This document shows positions 1 to 7,084 of a DNA stretch of 64,000 nucleotides, in pieces. This DNA comes from Streptomyces sp. HUAS YS2 (lineage in GTDB: Bacteria > Actinomycetota > Actinomycetes > Streptomycetales > Streptomycetaceae): NCBI RefSeq assembly GCF_033343995.1, contig NZ_CP137573.1:496001-560000 (forward strand), read 5' to 3'. The position numbers were made by a program, and so were the translations under genes. The notes under the pieces were generated by a model that saw only the letters and a program-made list of their open reading frames with translations, had not been told where the DNA came from and made no database searches. Numbering within the stretch: the first letter of the stretch is position 1; each line of letters opens with the position of its first letter.

Positions 1-627
1 CGGTCCTCGTCATGCTCGTGCTCAGCGTGATCACCGCCGCTGTCGCTACTCATGGTCCCCCCTCGGATGAGTGCGGCGGAGCCATACCCCGAATGAATGA
101 GCGGCAACCACGTCATCGTGCCGTGACCGAGCCGCACCCCGGCGCCGATCGACACCCGGGGACCAACCCCGCGCCTGCGGGGAGTAGCTGCGTCCGGCAT
201 CGCCGGCTTCGTCCTGTCCACGCGGGAAGTAGTCTGCTTCGCTTGGGCGACGCCTGCGGATGCGAAGACCGGCACAGCACGTACTGCCACTTCGACCAGC
301 AGGAGCGATCCCGAAGTAATGGGAGCCGGACACTCTGCCGCCCGTGCACGAAGTGCGACGGACGGCAGGGGCTGTCCACGCTGACGTGGGGCCGAAGGTC
401 AGAATGTTCGCGGTTCACGGCCTGGTCGGGCCGGCTGTGAGATCACGGCTCGGACACCGCGCCGACGCCTGCGTGTGGACGGCGGTGGTCTCGCAGGCCT
501 CGGCGTACACCGTCAGCGCGTCGGCCTCCGCCTGGTCCGCGGCGAGGCCCCAACGAGGGTGAGCGCGGCGAGGCCGCGGGCAGCAGTCTTGATCACAACG
601 GCAGCTATACCGGCTGCTGGAGCCCGC
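1..627. other. No supportable gene
   Basis: Several mutually overlapping open frames exist on both strands, but they are Arg/Pro/Ser-rich, show no family motif and lack a consistent codon-position GC pattern. I see no RNA gene, repeat or convincing promoter here. Confidence 0.5.
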
Positions 628-903
628 CTATCTCTGAACTGAGCACCGATGTGACAGGCCACGGCAGTCGGGCGCGTGGCAGTGCCCCGGCTGGAGCTTG
701 CCCAGCCGCCTTCGGGCCGTGACCGCCTGGTGCGCGGGCAGGGCACCGATCAGCACCTCATGGGTCAGATTTCCCTCCGCCTCTACCACCAGAACACCCG
801 GGATCTCAGCGAAGCGGAGGATCGCGGTGTTGATCTCCCTCGTCTGCTTCAAGTGGTGGAGGGCATCACGGCAGCCTTCCGAAAGGGCGATCGGGCCGCT
901 CAC
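628..903 (-). pseudogene. Truncated ADF/cofilin-like protein fragment
   Basis: From a GTG start the product begins SGPIALSEGC, followed by a helix ending HHLK, a strand ILRFAEI, then VVEAEGNLTHE and IGALP. The order and spacing (SG-x-x-x-S..C, LK, hydrophobic strand, VxxxG, T-x-E, LP) fit the N-terminal half of ADF/cofilin domains, which also occur as small proteins in some actinobacteria. After residue about 58 the match stops and an Arg/His-rich tail of about 35 residues follows, so the actin-depolymerising-factor C-terminal half is missing. Known of the family: about 130 residues, single domain. Inferred: a 3'-truncated relic. The domain assignment rests on motif spacing by eye. Confidence 0.4.
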
Positions 904-937
904 CAAAGCCTCGTTTCGCTCGCGGCCAGGGCATCGC

Positions 938-1243
938 TCATGAGGGAAGCCCGTCTATTCCGAGTGGATCCGACGACTCTGGGCCGGTCTCGGGCAGCAG
1001 TCCGAGCATGTCCAGCAGCACCGCCAGATCACGCGCATCGGCAGCGCGTGACCCGAAGCCGAGCAGATCGTCGAGGCACTTCGGCAGCAGGGGCTCGCGC
1101 ACGAGTAGCTCCTTTTCCATGACGAAGGGGATGGCCTGACGCGGTCGGCGAATCGCACGCGCCACTACGCGACTGTCGGAGAGTTTCTTGCCACACATTT
1201 GGGTGGACGCGCTGAGACTTGAGGAAGATCTGAGCTTACTCAA
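938..1243 (-). CDS. Small ORF of unknown status
   Basis: Reads as a 101-residue protein with a Ser-rich N-terminus and a more protein-like second half containing a VMEKELLVREPL stretch and a Leu-rich helix near LAVLLDMLGLLPE. AT-richer DNA lies directly upstream at about 1230-1310 and could hold a promoter. No family recognised. It may be the tail of a larger lost gene. Confidence 0.25.
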   Translation of the reverse strand: MSKLRSSSSLSASTQMCGKKLSDSRVVARAIRRPRQAIPFVMEKELLVREPLLPKCLDDLLGFGSRAADARDLAVLLDMLGLLPETGPESSDPLGIDGLPS

Positions 1244-1322
1244 ATCAATCAGAGCCCATCGCTAGATGAATGCACCTATCGCATTGACAATCAAGAAGTC
1301 GAAATCCTAGGCTCCCCAACAT

Positions 1323-2123
1323 CAAAGGACGGCGGGGCAGTCAGCGGCCCACGCCGCCATCACCGCGTTCGAGAATTGGGGATCCCCTGGATCGATCACG
1401 TCTTTTCGCCGTCGGCACCGGAATCATCGCCGTCGGTCTCACGGCCACGCCGGTGGCTACTTCCGTCAACGGACTGGCCAGACAGCGGCCGCCACGCACC
1501 ACTGGAGCCTTCGGTCGGCTGCTCGACGCGGTCAGCGGCCCCAGCAGGGACGAGTACATCGAGGTGGGACGGCTTGCCGCAGCCGTCACGCTCCTGGTGA
1601 CGAGTCGGCACAGTCGCGCGAGAAAGGCCGCCCTGGGGGGACGACTCACCGCCTCACCCGAACTGCGCTACCGCCGCGACGATCCTGGTCGGACGGATCG
1701 GAGCAGCTCCTCTTCCAGGTGCAGCCGGCATCCGCTCTGTCCGGGCTCGGCGCAAAGAGCAGCAGAATCTCCGACGCCTACCTCTGGTGCATATCGCTGC
1801 AATCGGCGCTCGCATACGCGGTGGCAGGCTACTCGAAACTCGCCGGTCCGGATTTGCACTCGGGTGCGGCACCTTCCGGAATCCCTCGCACCGGGGCATA
1901 CGGGAGGGAAGCGGCATTCGATTATACGACCCGACATCTGAAGGAGACCCGAGCCCTTTTCTATACCGTGATCGCCGGAGAGTGTACATTCCCCCTACTC
2001 CTATTCATCAATTCCGGCACCATGGGCCTCGGGCGATTCTTCTGGCCCTTCACCGCCAAATATCCAGCTCTCCTTTACTACGCGCACCAACGGCCCGTGA
2101 AGGCGGACATCCGTGAGATCTGA
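1323..2123 (+). pseudogene. HTTM-domain (SdpB/VKGC-like) membrane protein, frameshifted
   Basis: Three reading frames join into one protein. The first piece ends ITAFENWG (to about 1380). The second runs DPLDRSRLFAVGTGIIAVG through DEYIEVGRLAAAVTLL. From about 1664 the third gives DGSEQLLFQVQPASAL, LWCISLQSALAYAVAGYSKL and MGLGRFFWPF, ending at a TGA at 2121. The pattern of hydrophobic helices and the order of these segments match HTTM (horizontally transferred transmembrane) proteins, the fold shared by SdpB and vitamin-K-dependent carboxylase. At least two indels, near 1380 and 1663, break the frame, and no start codon is obvious. Its stop overlaps the next small ORF, so it once headed the operon. 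Decay or sequencing error are both possible. Confidence 0.6.
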
Positions 2124-2238
2124 CACCCGACTCCCACTGATAGCGCACCGCGACGCCGATCTCGAGCCCCTCGGCAGCCTCTCCCAGGTGGCACGGCACA
2201 GGCTGGACCTCTCCGAGCTCAACGGCCGTGTGCGGTGA
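2113..2238 (+). CDS. 41-codon ORF overlapping both neighbours
   Basis: A GTG start at 2113 lies inside the end of the HTTM gene, and the TGA at 2236 overlaps the GTG of the next gene (GTGA). The product is charged, with HRDADLEPLGSLSQVARHR in its middle, and has no Cys or membrane segment. Tight overlap at both ends argues that it is translated as part of the operon. It is not recognised. It could instead be the residual N-terminus of the downstream gene. Confidence 0.45.
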   Translation: MRSDTRLPLIAHRDADLEPLGSLSQVARHRLDLSELNGRVR

Positions 2239-2816
2239 GCGGGTTCGCGCGACCCGGACCGCTCGGGAGAGGAGCGCACGGCCGACGCGGCTCGCACTTC
2301 GCCACGTGTGTGGAGGTGGCCCCGGGCGCCGCCCTGACCGTTACCGTGCTGAGCCGGCACCCGTTGCGCTCGTTAGACCGGCTGCGCAAGTCGAACCCCA
2401 CGCTGCTGATGCTGCCCGCCTGGCGGCTGTTCGCCCCCCATCCCGTCAAGCACGACTTCCATCTGCTCTGCCGAGCCGGCGAGCCCGGCCATGAAGGCGA
2501 GTGGCAGGTCGCCTCAACCATCGCGAAACACTCTGTGTCCCAGTTCGTCCGGTATCCCGAGCGGCGACGGGACGAGGCCTTCCTCGACCTCTGTCAGGAG
2601 CTGTCCTTCGCCGCGGATGACAAGCTCTCCCCCGCACAGGTCACCCCCGTGCACGCGACCCTCAGGGACTACATCGGCGGGTATCCGGCCGCCACGGGCC
2701 ACCCCGACGAGACGCTCCAGTTCATGATCATGAGGACGGGCGGCCATGACACCGAGGAGCCGCCGACCCGCACCTTCCTCTCGCCCTACGAGACGAGGAA
2801 GGCGGTCGGACGGTGA
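2235..2816 (+). CDS. Protein with one N-terminal hydrophobic segment and W-x-LFAPxP motif
   Basis: 193 residues from a GTG start that overlaps the preceding stop. A hydrophobic stretch near residues 28-45 (ALTVTVLS) is followed by LPAWRLFAPHPVKHD at about 58-72 and a mixed soluble domain. Membrane-anchored proteins with a W-x-(L/F)FAPxP or W-x-FF motif occur next to HTTM proteins; SdpA beside SdpB in the Bacillus SDP toxin system is the analogy I have in mind. Its last bases overlap the MauE-like gene (GTGA), indicating translational coupling. Function inferred from context: accessory factor for peptide maturation. No enzymatic motif seen. Confidence 0.55.
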   Translation: MSGFARPGPLGRGAHGRRGSHFATCVEVAPGAALTVTVLSRHPLRSLDRLRKSNPTLLMLPAWRLFAPHPVKHDFHLLCRAGEPGHEGEWQVASTIAKHSVSQFVRYPERRRDEAFLDLCQELSFAADDKLSPAQVTPVHATLRDYIGGYPAATGHPDETLQFMIMRTGGHDTEEPPTRTFLSPYETRKAVGR

Positions 2817-3340
2817 ACTACCTCCTCGCGGCACTCCAGTTGTCCCTCCTCGGCACATTACTGGTCTCCGGCATCGGGAAGCTCCGTGCCCCGCGCGACT
2901 CCCGGGTCATGGTGGAGGAGGTGCTGGCGCGTACGGCTCCAGGGCTGCGGCGGTACGCGCCGATCGGCGCGCGCGCACTGATCGGCGCGGAACTCGTCAC
3001 CGCGGTCGCTCTGATACCCGGATTCCCCTTCCGCGTCGTCGGGTTCGCCGCCGCTCTGCTCCTCTTCTCCGTCTTCACCGTGGTGGCCGTTCACTCGGCC
3101 CGCTCCCGGACGGCGATCGTCTGCGCCTGCTTCGGCAGGGCCGCTTCCCCGCTCGGCATCCGGCACGTCGTACGCAACGCCCTGCTCACCGCAATGGCGA
3201 CGGGGGGCCTCGCCCTCGCGTCCACTACCCGTTCCGGCACGGCGGAGTTCGCGGGCTTGGCGCTCGCCGCCGCCTTTTCCCTGATCTTCACACTGGTCAT
3301 CGCCTTCCTCGATGACATCGCCTCTCTCGTAACGGAGTAG
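2813..3340 (+). CDS. MauE/DoxX-like redox membrane protein
   Basis: 175 residues with four hydrophobic helices (about 3-20, 55-70, 76-95, and a C-terminal pair around 120-165). The motif CACFG (Cys104, Cys106) follows the third helix, as in MauE-family proteins, which pass electrons to or from a thioredoxin-like partner. GTG start overlaps the previous stop. Only 5 bases separate it from the MauD-like gene, reproducing the mauE-mauD pairing known from methylamine dehydrogenase disulfide formation. No mauA, mauB or mauG is nearby, so the likely substrate is the Cys-rich peptide encoded downstream. Confidence 0.8.
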   Translation: MNYLLAALQLSLLGTLLVSGIGKLRAPRDSRVMVEEVLARTAPGLRRYAPIGARALIGAELVTAVALIPGFPFRVVGFAAALLLFSVFTVVAVHSARSRTAIVCACFGRAASPLGIRHVVRNALLTAMATGGLALASTTRSGTAEFAGLALAAAFSLIFTLVIAFLDDIASLVTE

Positions 3341-3345
3341 CAGTA

Positions 3346-3882
3346 ATGGTCTTTCTCGTCGCGGGCGTGATACTCGTCGGTGCGCTCGGCCTGCTCAACC
3401 TGGCCCTCTCCCTCGCGATCGTGCGACGGTTGCGGCGCCAGGAGGAACAGCGCCGGGTCGACCCCCACGCGCCCTCCGGTCCCGAGGTGGGCACGAAGCT
3501 GCCGACGTTCTCGTCCCCCACCCTCGACGGCGAGGTGTTCGCCTCGGAATCGCTCGCGGGCGGTGCGGCTGCCCTGTCGTTCATCACGACCAGCTGCGGC
3601 GCGTGCGACGAATTCGTCGCGGACATGCCGGAGTTCGCCTCACGGACCGGCCTGGACGACTCCCGGATCGTGGTCGTCATCGCCGGCGAACAGGGCAAGG
3701 CCCGGCAGATGGCGGATCGCCTCGACGGCCTCGCCACGGTGGTCTTCGAGGAGGCTCCCGGTGACATCTCCTCCCTCTACTCGATCACCGCGACCCCGAC
3801 GACCGTGATCGCGGACGCCGACCAGTACGTCACCGCCACGCACACCGGGTCCAAGCCGGCCCTCCAGGCACTTCCGGCGTAG
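3346..3882 (+). CDS. MauD/TlpA-like membrane-anchored thioredoxin
   Basis: 178 residues. An N-terminal signal anchor (about residues 3-26) is followed by a basic stretch RRLRRQEEQRR and a thioredoxin-like domain. The redox motif is CGAC (Cys84, Cys87) in the context TTSCGACDEF, with a cis-Pro region near TPTTV close to the C-terminus. The topology places the active site outside the membrane. With the adjacent MauE-like protein it forms a plausible disulfide-introducing or isomerising pair. A hairpin downstream (3910-3946) separates it from the peptide genes. Confidence 0.8.
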   Translation: MVFLVAGVILVGALGLLNLALSLAIVRRLRRQEEQRRVDPHAPSGPEVGTKLPTFSSPTLDGEVFASESLAGGAAALSFITTSCGACDEFVADMPEFASRTGLDDSRIVVVIAGEQGKARQMADRLDGLATVVFEEAPGDISSLYSITATPTTVIADADQYVTATHTGSKPALQALPA

Positions 3883-3909
3883 CCGACGCCGGATGCGTGA
3901 GCACGAGAC

Positions 3910-3946
3910 GAGCTGCCGCGTCGGCGCCTGTGGGTCGTGGCAGCTC
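3910..3946 (+). terminator. Hairpin after the MauD-like gene
   Basis: GAGCTGCC (3910-3917) pairs with GGCAGCTC (3939-3946) around a 21-base loop. There is no U-tract. It could act as a weak terminator or processing site, separating maturation genes from peptide genes. Confidence 0.4.
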
Positions 3947-4006
3947 TGCGGTACCCACCGCTGAAAACCCCACTCACACACCGACGCAAGGGAAGGTGAT
4001 CTCCCC

Positions 4007-4164
4007 ATGAACCGCTCCCCCGTCTCGGCGACCCCCTCCTCGCCAGACTCACACCGGAGGCCACGGCCGCCGCGTGGAGCATCTGCTCCCAGGGGTGCCC
4101 CTCCTCCTACCCCTTCAAGGAGCACTGCTACGGCGCCAAGACGTACGTCCTGCGCCTGATCTGA
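4007..4164 (+). pseudogene. Cys-rich peptide precursor paralog with leader frameshift
   Basis: An ATG at 4007 has a GGAAGG ribosome site 10 bases upstream, exactly as in the intact paralog at 4255. The ATG frame itself gives a Ser/Pro/Arg-rich product. Shifting by one base after the start gives LGDPLLARLTPEATAAAW, collinear with LGNAMLNRLAPEASATAGW of the paralog, followed by a core with Cys in SICSQGCP and EHCYG. Between ATG and the shared CTCGGC there are 14 bases here and 15 in the paralog, so a single-base deletion explains the break. Alignment of the last codons suggests further gaps near the 3' end. In the shifted frame no start codon follows the upstream TGA. I call it a recently broken duplicate. 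Confidence 0.6.
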
Positions 4165-4200
4165 AACGACCCGTGCTCCCGCCGATCCGTCAGCGGGAGC
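4151..4200 (+). repeat. 50-bp direct repeat, copy 1, with hairpin
   Basis: Identical to 4453-4502 except for one base (A at 4192, G at 4494). It covers the shared 3' end of the peptide genes and a hairpin at 4175-4200: GCTCCCGC pairs with GCGGGAGC over a 10-base loop. The hairpin probably limits transcription or protects the 3' end of the peptide mRNA. Confidence 0.85.
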
Positions 4201-4254
4201 CCATCGTCGGGCTCCGAACGTGCCCGGAACCAAACACAGGAAGGTAAGACAACC

Positions 4255-4461
4255 ATGAGTCTGTTCAACAAGCTCGGCAACGCCATGCTCAACCGGCTGG
4301 CACCGGAGGCATCGGCGACCGCGGGCTGGTCGGCGTGCACCTCCTGCGGCGAATGGCTCGCGCGCTACGAGTCCCGCTGTGCGGGCTCAAGCCTGTACGC
4401 CCGCTGCTGCTCGCCCTACAACTGCAGCGAATGGTTCTACTGCGGTCCTCAGTGCGCCTGA
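4255..4461 (+). CDS. Cys-rich secreted-peptide precursor (putative RiPP/bacteriocin)
   Basis: 68 residues with an AGGAAGG ribosome site at 4238-4244. The amphipathic leader (about residues 1-23) ends in APEASATA, an AxA-type cleavage context. The predicted core after Ala23 begins GWSAC and has eight Cys (28, 31, 42, 51, 52, 57, 63, 67), many aromatic residues and a CC pair. Eight Cys beside a MauD/MauE pair suggests up to four disulfides. The leader is not a Sec signal peptide, so export through the adjacent ABC transporter with trimming by the S26 peptidase is the simplest model. I recognise no known bacteriocin family. Other readings: a signalling peptide or a surface/spore-coat peptide. 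Confidence 0.75.
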   Translation: MSLFNKLGNAMLNRLAPEASATAGWSACTSCGEWLARYESRCAGSSLYARCCSPYNCSEWFYCGPQCA

Positions 4462-4502
4462 TCTGAAACGACCCGTGCTCCCGCCGATCCGTCGGCGGGA
4501 GC
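4453..4502 (+). repeat. 50-bp direct repeat, copy 2, with strong hairpin
   Basis: Second copy of the repeat at 4151-4200 (49/50 identical). Its hairpin (4477-4502) is extended to 11 bp, GCTCCCGCCGA with TCGGCGGGAGC around TCCG, because of the single base difference. No T-run follows. It sits between the peptide and transporter genes and probably attenuates read-through, giving more peptide than transporter mRNA. Confidence 0.8.
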
Positions 4503-4520
4503 ACGAGCGGAGGGGTTCTT

Positions 4521-6380
4521 ATGGCCACCGTCGGAGGCTGGCGGGAGTTCCTCTCCCGCACGGTCAGCATCGTCGCTCTCACCTGGCGCGCCGGCCCGGG
4601 CGCGTTCCTCATCCATCTGTCCTGCACCCTCGTCCAGGGGCTGATACCCGCCGGAGTCGCCCTGCAGCTGAAATGGCTGCTCAACCAGATCGGCCAGGAC
4701 CCGGCCCGGCACGGCCCCGGCGCCGGCCCCCTCATGCTCGTCGTCGGCGTGGCCGTGCTGGGACTGCTCGCCGCAGTGCTGCCGCTCGCCACCCAGTACG
4801 TTCAGTCGCGGCTCACCCGAGGCATCGTGCTGCGCGTTCAGGAGGATCTGTTCTCCTCCGTCAACAGGTTCGACGGCATTGCGAAGTTCGAGTCCCCGCG
4901 CTTCCTCGACAGTCTCCAGCTCGCCCAGCAATCGGCGATCGGGGCACCGCAGGCGATCACCCAGTCCCTGTTCGGACTGATCCAGAACACCCTCTCCGTG
5001 TCGAGTCTCCTCACCGTGCTCCACTTCATCTCCCCCACGATGACGGTCCTGACGGTGGCGGCCGCCCTTCCCGCCCTGGCCATCCAGATCCGCCTGAGCA
5101 GGCAGCGCGCGAAGATGGTGTGGTCGATCAGCCCGCGCAACCGGCGCCAGATCTTCTACCAGAGCCTGATGACCAACGTCTCCGCCATCAAGGAGACCAA
5201 GCTCTTCGGGATCGGCTCGTTCCTCCTCGGCCGGATGAACAGCGAGACCCGCGCCATCAACGCCGCCGAGGAACGGGTGGACCGCAAGGCACTCCTCGCC
5301 CAGGCTCCCCTCGCGGTCCTCGGTGCCGTGATCGCGGGCAGCGGCATGGTCTGGATCGTCGGAGCCGCGACGTCAGGTACCTTCAACGCCGGTGACATCA
5401 CCGCCTTCATCACCACGATCGGCGGCGTCCAGGGCTCGCTCACCTCAACCGTCGCCCTGGTGACGACCTATCATCATGCCCTGGTTCTCTATGGGCACTA
5501 CGTAGAGGTGACCACGGCGGCCAACGACCTGCCGGCCGCCCGCACCTCCGGCGCAACCCCCGCCCTGGCCCACCGCATCACGTTCGACGACGTCTGGTTC
5601 CGCTACAGCGAGGACGGGCCTTGGGTGCTCCGCGGCGTCAGCTTCACGATCGAACAGGGAAGTTCCCTCGCGCTCGTGGGGCTCAACGGAGCCGGCAAGT
5701 CGACCGTCGTGAAACTGCTGTTGCGCCTCTACGACCCGGAGAAGGGCGTCATCCGTTGGGACGGGGCGGATCTGCGCAACCTCGATCTCCCGACCCTGCG
5801 TGACCGGATCAGCGCCGTCTTCCAGGACTTCGTCCGCTACGACCTCTCCGCCGCGGAGAACATCGGTATCGGGGACGTACAGCGGCTCGACGACCAGTCC
5901 CGTATCGAGGCCTCGGCGAAGGAGGCCGGCATCCACGAACACCTCACCGGCCTGTCCCGCGGCTACCACACCTTGCTCTCCCGGACGTTCCCCGACATGG
6001 AGGGCGACCCCGACGCCGACTTCGCGGGCGTCGTCCTCTCCGGCGGGCAGTGGCAGCGCCTCGCCCTGGCGCGGGCCCTGATGCGCGTCGGCCGGGACCT
6101 CCTCGTCCTGGACGAACCCAGCTCGGGCATGGACCCAGCGGCGGAACAACAGCTGCACGCCCAGTTGAAGGTCTACCGGGAGGGCGCCACGAGCCTCCTC
6201 ATCTCGCACCGCCTCGGCGTCCTCCGCGACGCCGACCGCATCATCGTGCTGGAGGACGGCCGCATCACGGAGTCCGGCAGTCACGACGAACTCATGCGGA
6301 TCGACGGGGAGTACGCGAGACTCTTCACCATCCAGGCGGCGAACTACACCGAGAACATCGAATCCGGAGCAACCCTGTGA
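4521..6380 (+). CDS. ABC exporter, fused membrane and ATPase domains, no peptidase domain
   Basis: 619 residues. The N-terminal half (about 20-330) has hydrophobic segments of an exporter-type membrane domain. The ATPase follows: Walker A GLNGAGKSTVV, Q-loop AVFQDFVRYD, signature VLSGGQWQRLALA, Walker B DLLVLDEPSSGMD and H-loop LLISHR. There is no C39 peptidase domain, so leader removal must be done by another enzyme, and the S26 peptidase gene overlaps its stop (GTGA at 6377). A GGAGGGG ribosome site precedes the ATG. Likely exports the Cys-rich peptide. Confidence 0.85.
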   Translation: MATVGGWREFLSRTVSIVALTWRAGPGAFLIHLSCTLVQGLIPAGVALQLKWLLNQIGQDPARHGPGAGPLMLVVGVAVLGLLAAVLPLATQYVQSRLTRGIVLRVQEDLFSSVNRFDGIAKFESPRFLDSLQLAQQSAIGAPQAITQSLFGLIQNTLSVSSLLTVLHFISPTMTVLTVAAALPALAIQIRLSRQRAKMVWSISPRNRRQIFYQSLMTNVSAIKETKLFGIGSFLLGRMNSETRAINAAEERVDRKALLAQAPLAVLGAVIAGSGMVWIVGAATSGTFNAGDITAFITTIGGVQGSLTSTVALVTTYHHALVLYGHYVEVTTAANDLPAARTSGATPALAHRITFDDVWFRYSEDGPWVLRGVSFTIEQGSSLALVGLNGAGKSTVVKLLLRLYDPEKGVIRWDGADLRNLDLPTLRDRISAVFQDFVRYDLSAAENIGIGDVQRLDDQSRIEASAKEAGIHEHLTGLSRGYHTLLSRTFPDMEGDPDADFAGVVLSGGQWQRLALARALMRVGRDLLVLDEPSSGMDPAAEQQLHAQLKVYREGATSLLISHRLGVLRDADRIIVLEDGRITESGSHDELMRIDGEYARLFTIQAANYTENIESGATL

Positions 6381-6850
6381 ACGCACGTATCCGCCCCTGG
6401 CACCTGCTCGGGATCGTCCCCGTGTCGACTGCCGCGGCCGTCTGGTGGATCAGGCGCACCTACGTGGCCGTAAACGTCGTCGGAAGCAGCATGGAACCCA
6501 CGCTCCGCCCCGGCGCCCGGGTCATCGTCCGCAGGGGAGCCGTGCGTCTGAGGGCCGATGATCTGGTCGTCATCGCCGAGCCAGACGCCATCACCGGCTG
6601 GCCGCAGAGCGGCCGGCCCGCGCCGCGGGGGCTGGACGAGTCGCCGTGGAACATCAAGCGGGCCGTGGGAATGCCCGGTGACCCCATGCCCGCCGGATCG
6701 TCACAGCCGGGTCCCGTTCCTCCCGGGCACATCGCCGTCAAGGGCGACGGCCCGTACAGCAGTGACTCCCGGCACTTCGGGCCGTGCCCCCAGGACCAGA
6801 TCCTGGGGCGGGTCGTGCGCGTCCTGCGGACGGGTGCGCCGACCGGCTGA
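6377..6850 (+). CDS. S26-family signal peptidase
   Basis: 157 residues from a GTG overlapping the transporter stop. One N-terminal membrane anchor (about 8-28). Catalytic Ser38 lies in VVGSSMEPTLRPG and the general-base Lys94 in NIKRAVGMPGD; the later box SDSRHFGP is also present. These are the box B, D and E motifs of type I signal peptidases. Placement directly after the exporter suggests a dedicated processing enzyme acting outside the membrane, perhaps at the AxA site of the peptide leader. Confidence 0.85.
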   Translation: MNARIRPWHLLGIVPVSTAAAVWWIRRTYVAVNVVGSSMEPTLRPGARVIVRRGAVRLRADDLVVIAEPDAITGWPQSGRPAPRGLDESPWNIKRAVGMPGDPMPAGSSQPGPVPPGHIAVKGDGPYSSDSRHFGPCPQDQILGRVVRVLRTGAPTG

Positions 6851-6871
6851 GGCAGGCAGGGACACACGAAG

Positions 6872-6906
6872 AGGGTGCCCGGCCGGTACGTACGGCAGGG
6901 CACCCT
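6872..6906. terminator. Bidirectional terminator hairpin
   Basis: AGGGTGCCC (6872-6880) pairs perfectly with GGGCACCCT (6898-6906). It lies between the signal peptidase and the convergent transporter remnant and would serve both. Confidence 0.7.
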
Positions 6907-7084
6907 GTCTCGTGTTCAGTGCGTCACCACACCGGGACGACCTGCTTCTCCTCGGCGAAGTGGCACGCGGACTCGTGCGCGGCCAGGGTGTCCTGACCCT
7001 TGAACCGCTCCGGGATCGCGAGCACCGGGATCTCGGTGGAACCGCGTCCTGCGCCTTCCAGCACCGGGTGCGGAAGCGGCAGCC

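Noticed and set aside
2813..3882. Methylamine utilisation (mau) cluster
   Set aside because: Only MauE/MauD-like proteins are present; no dehydrogenase subunits, MauG or amicyanin.
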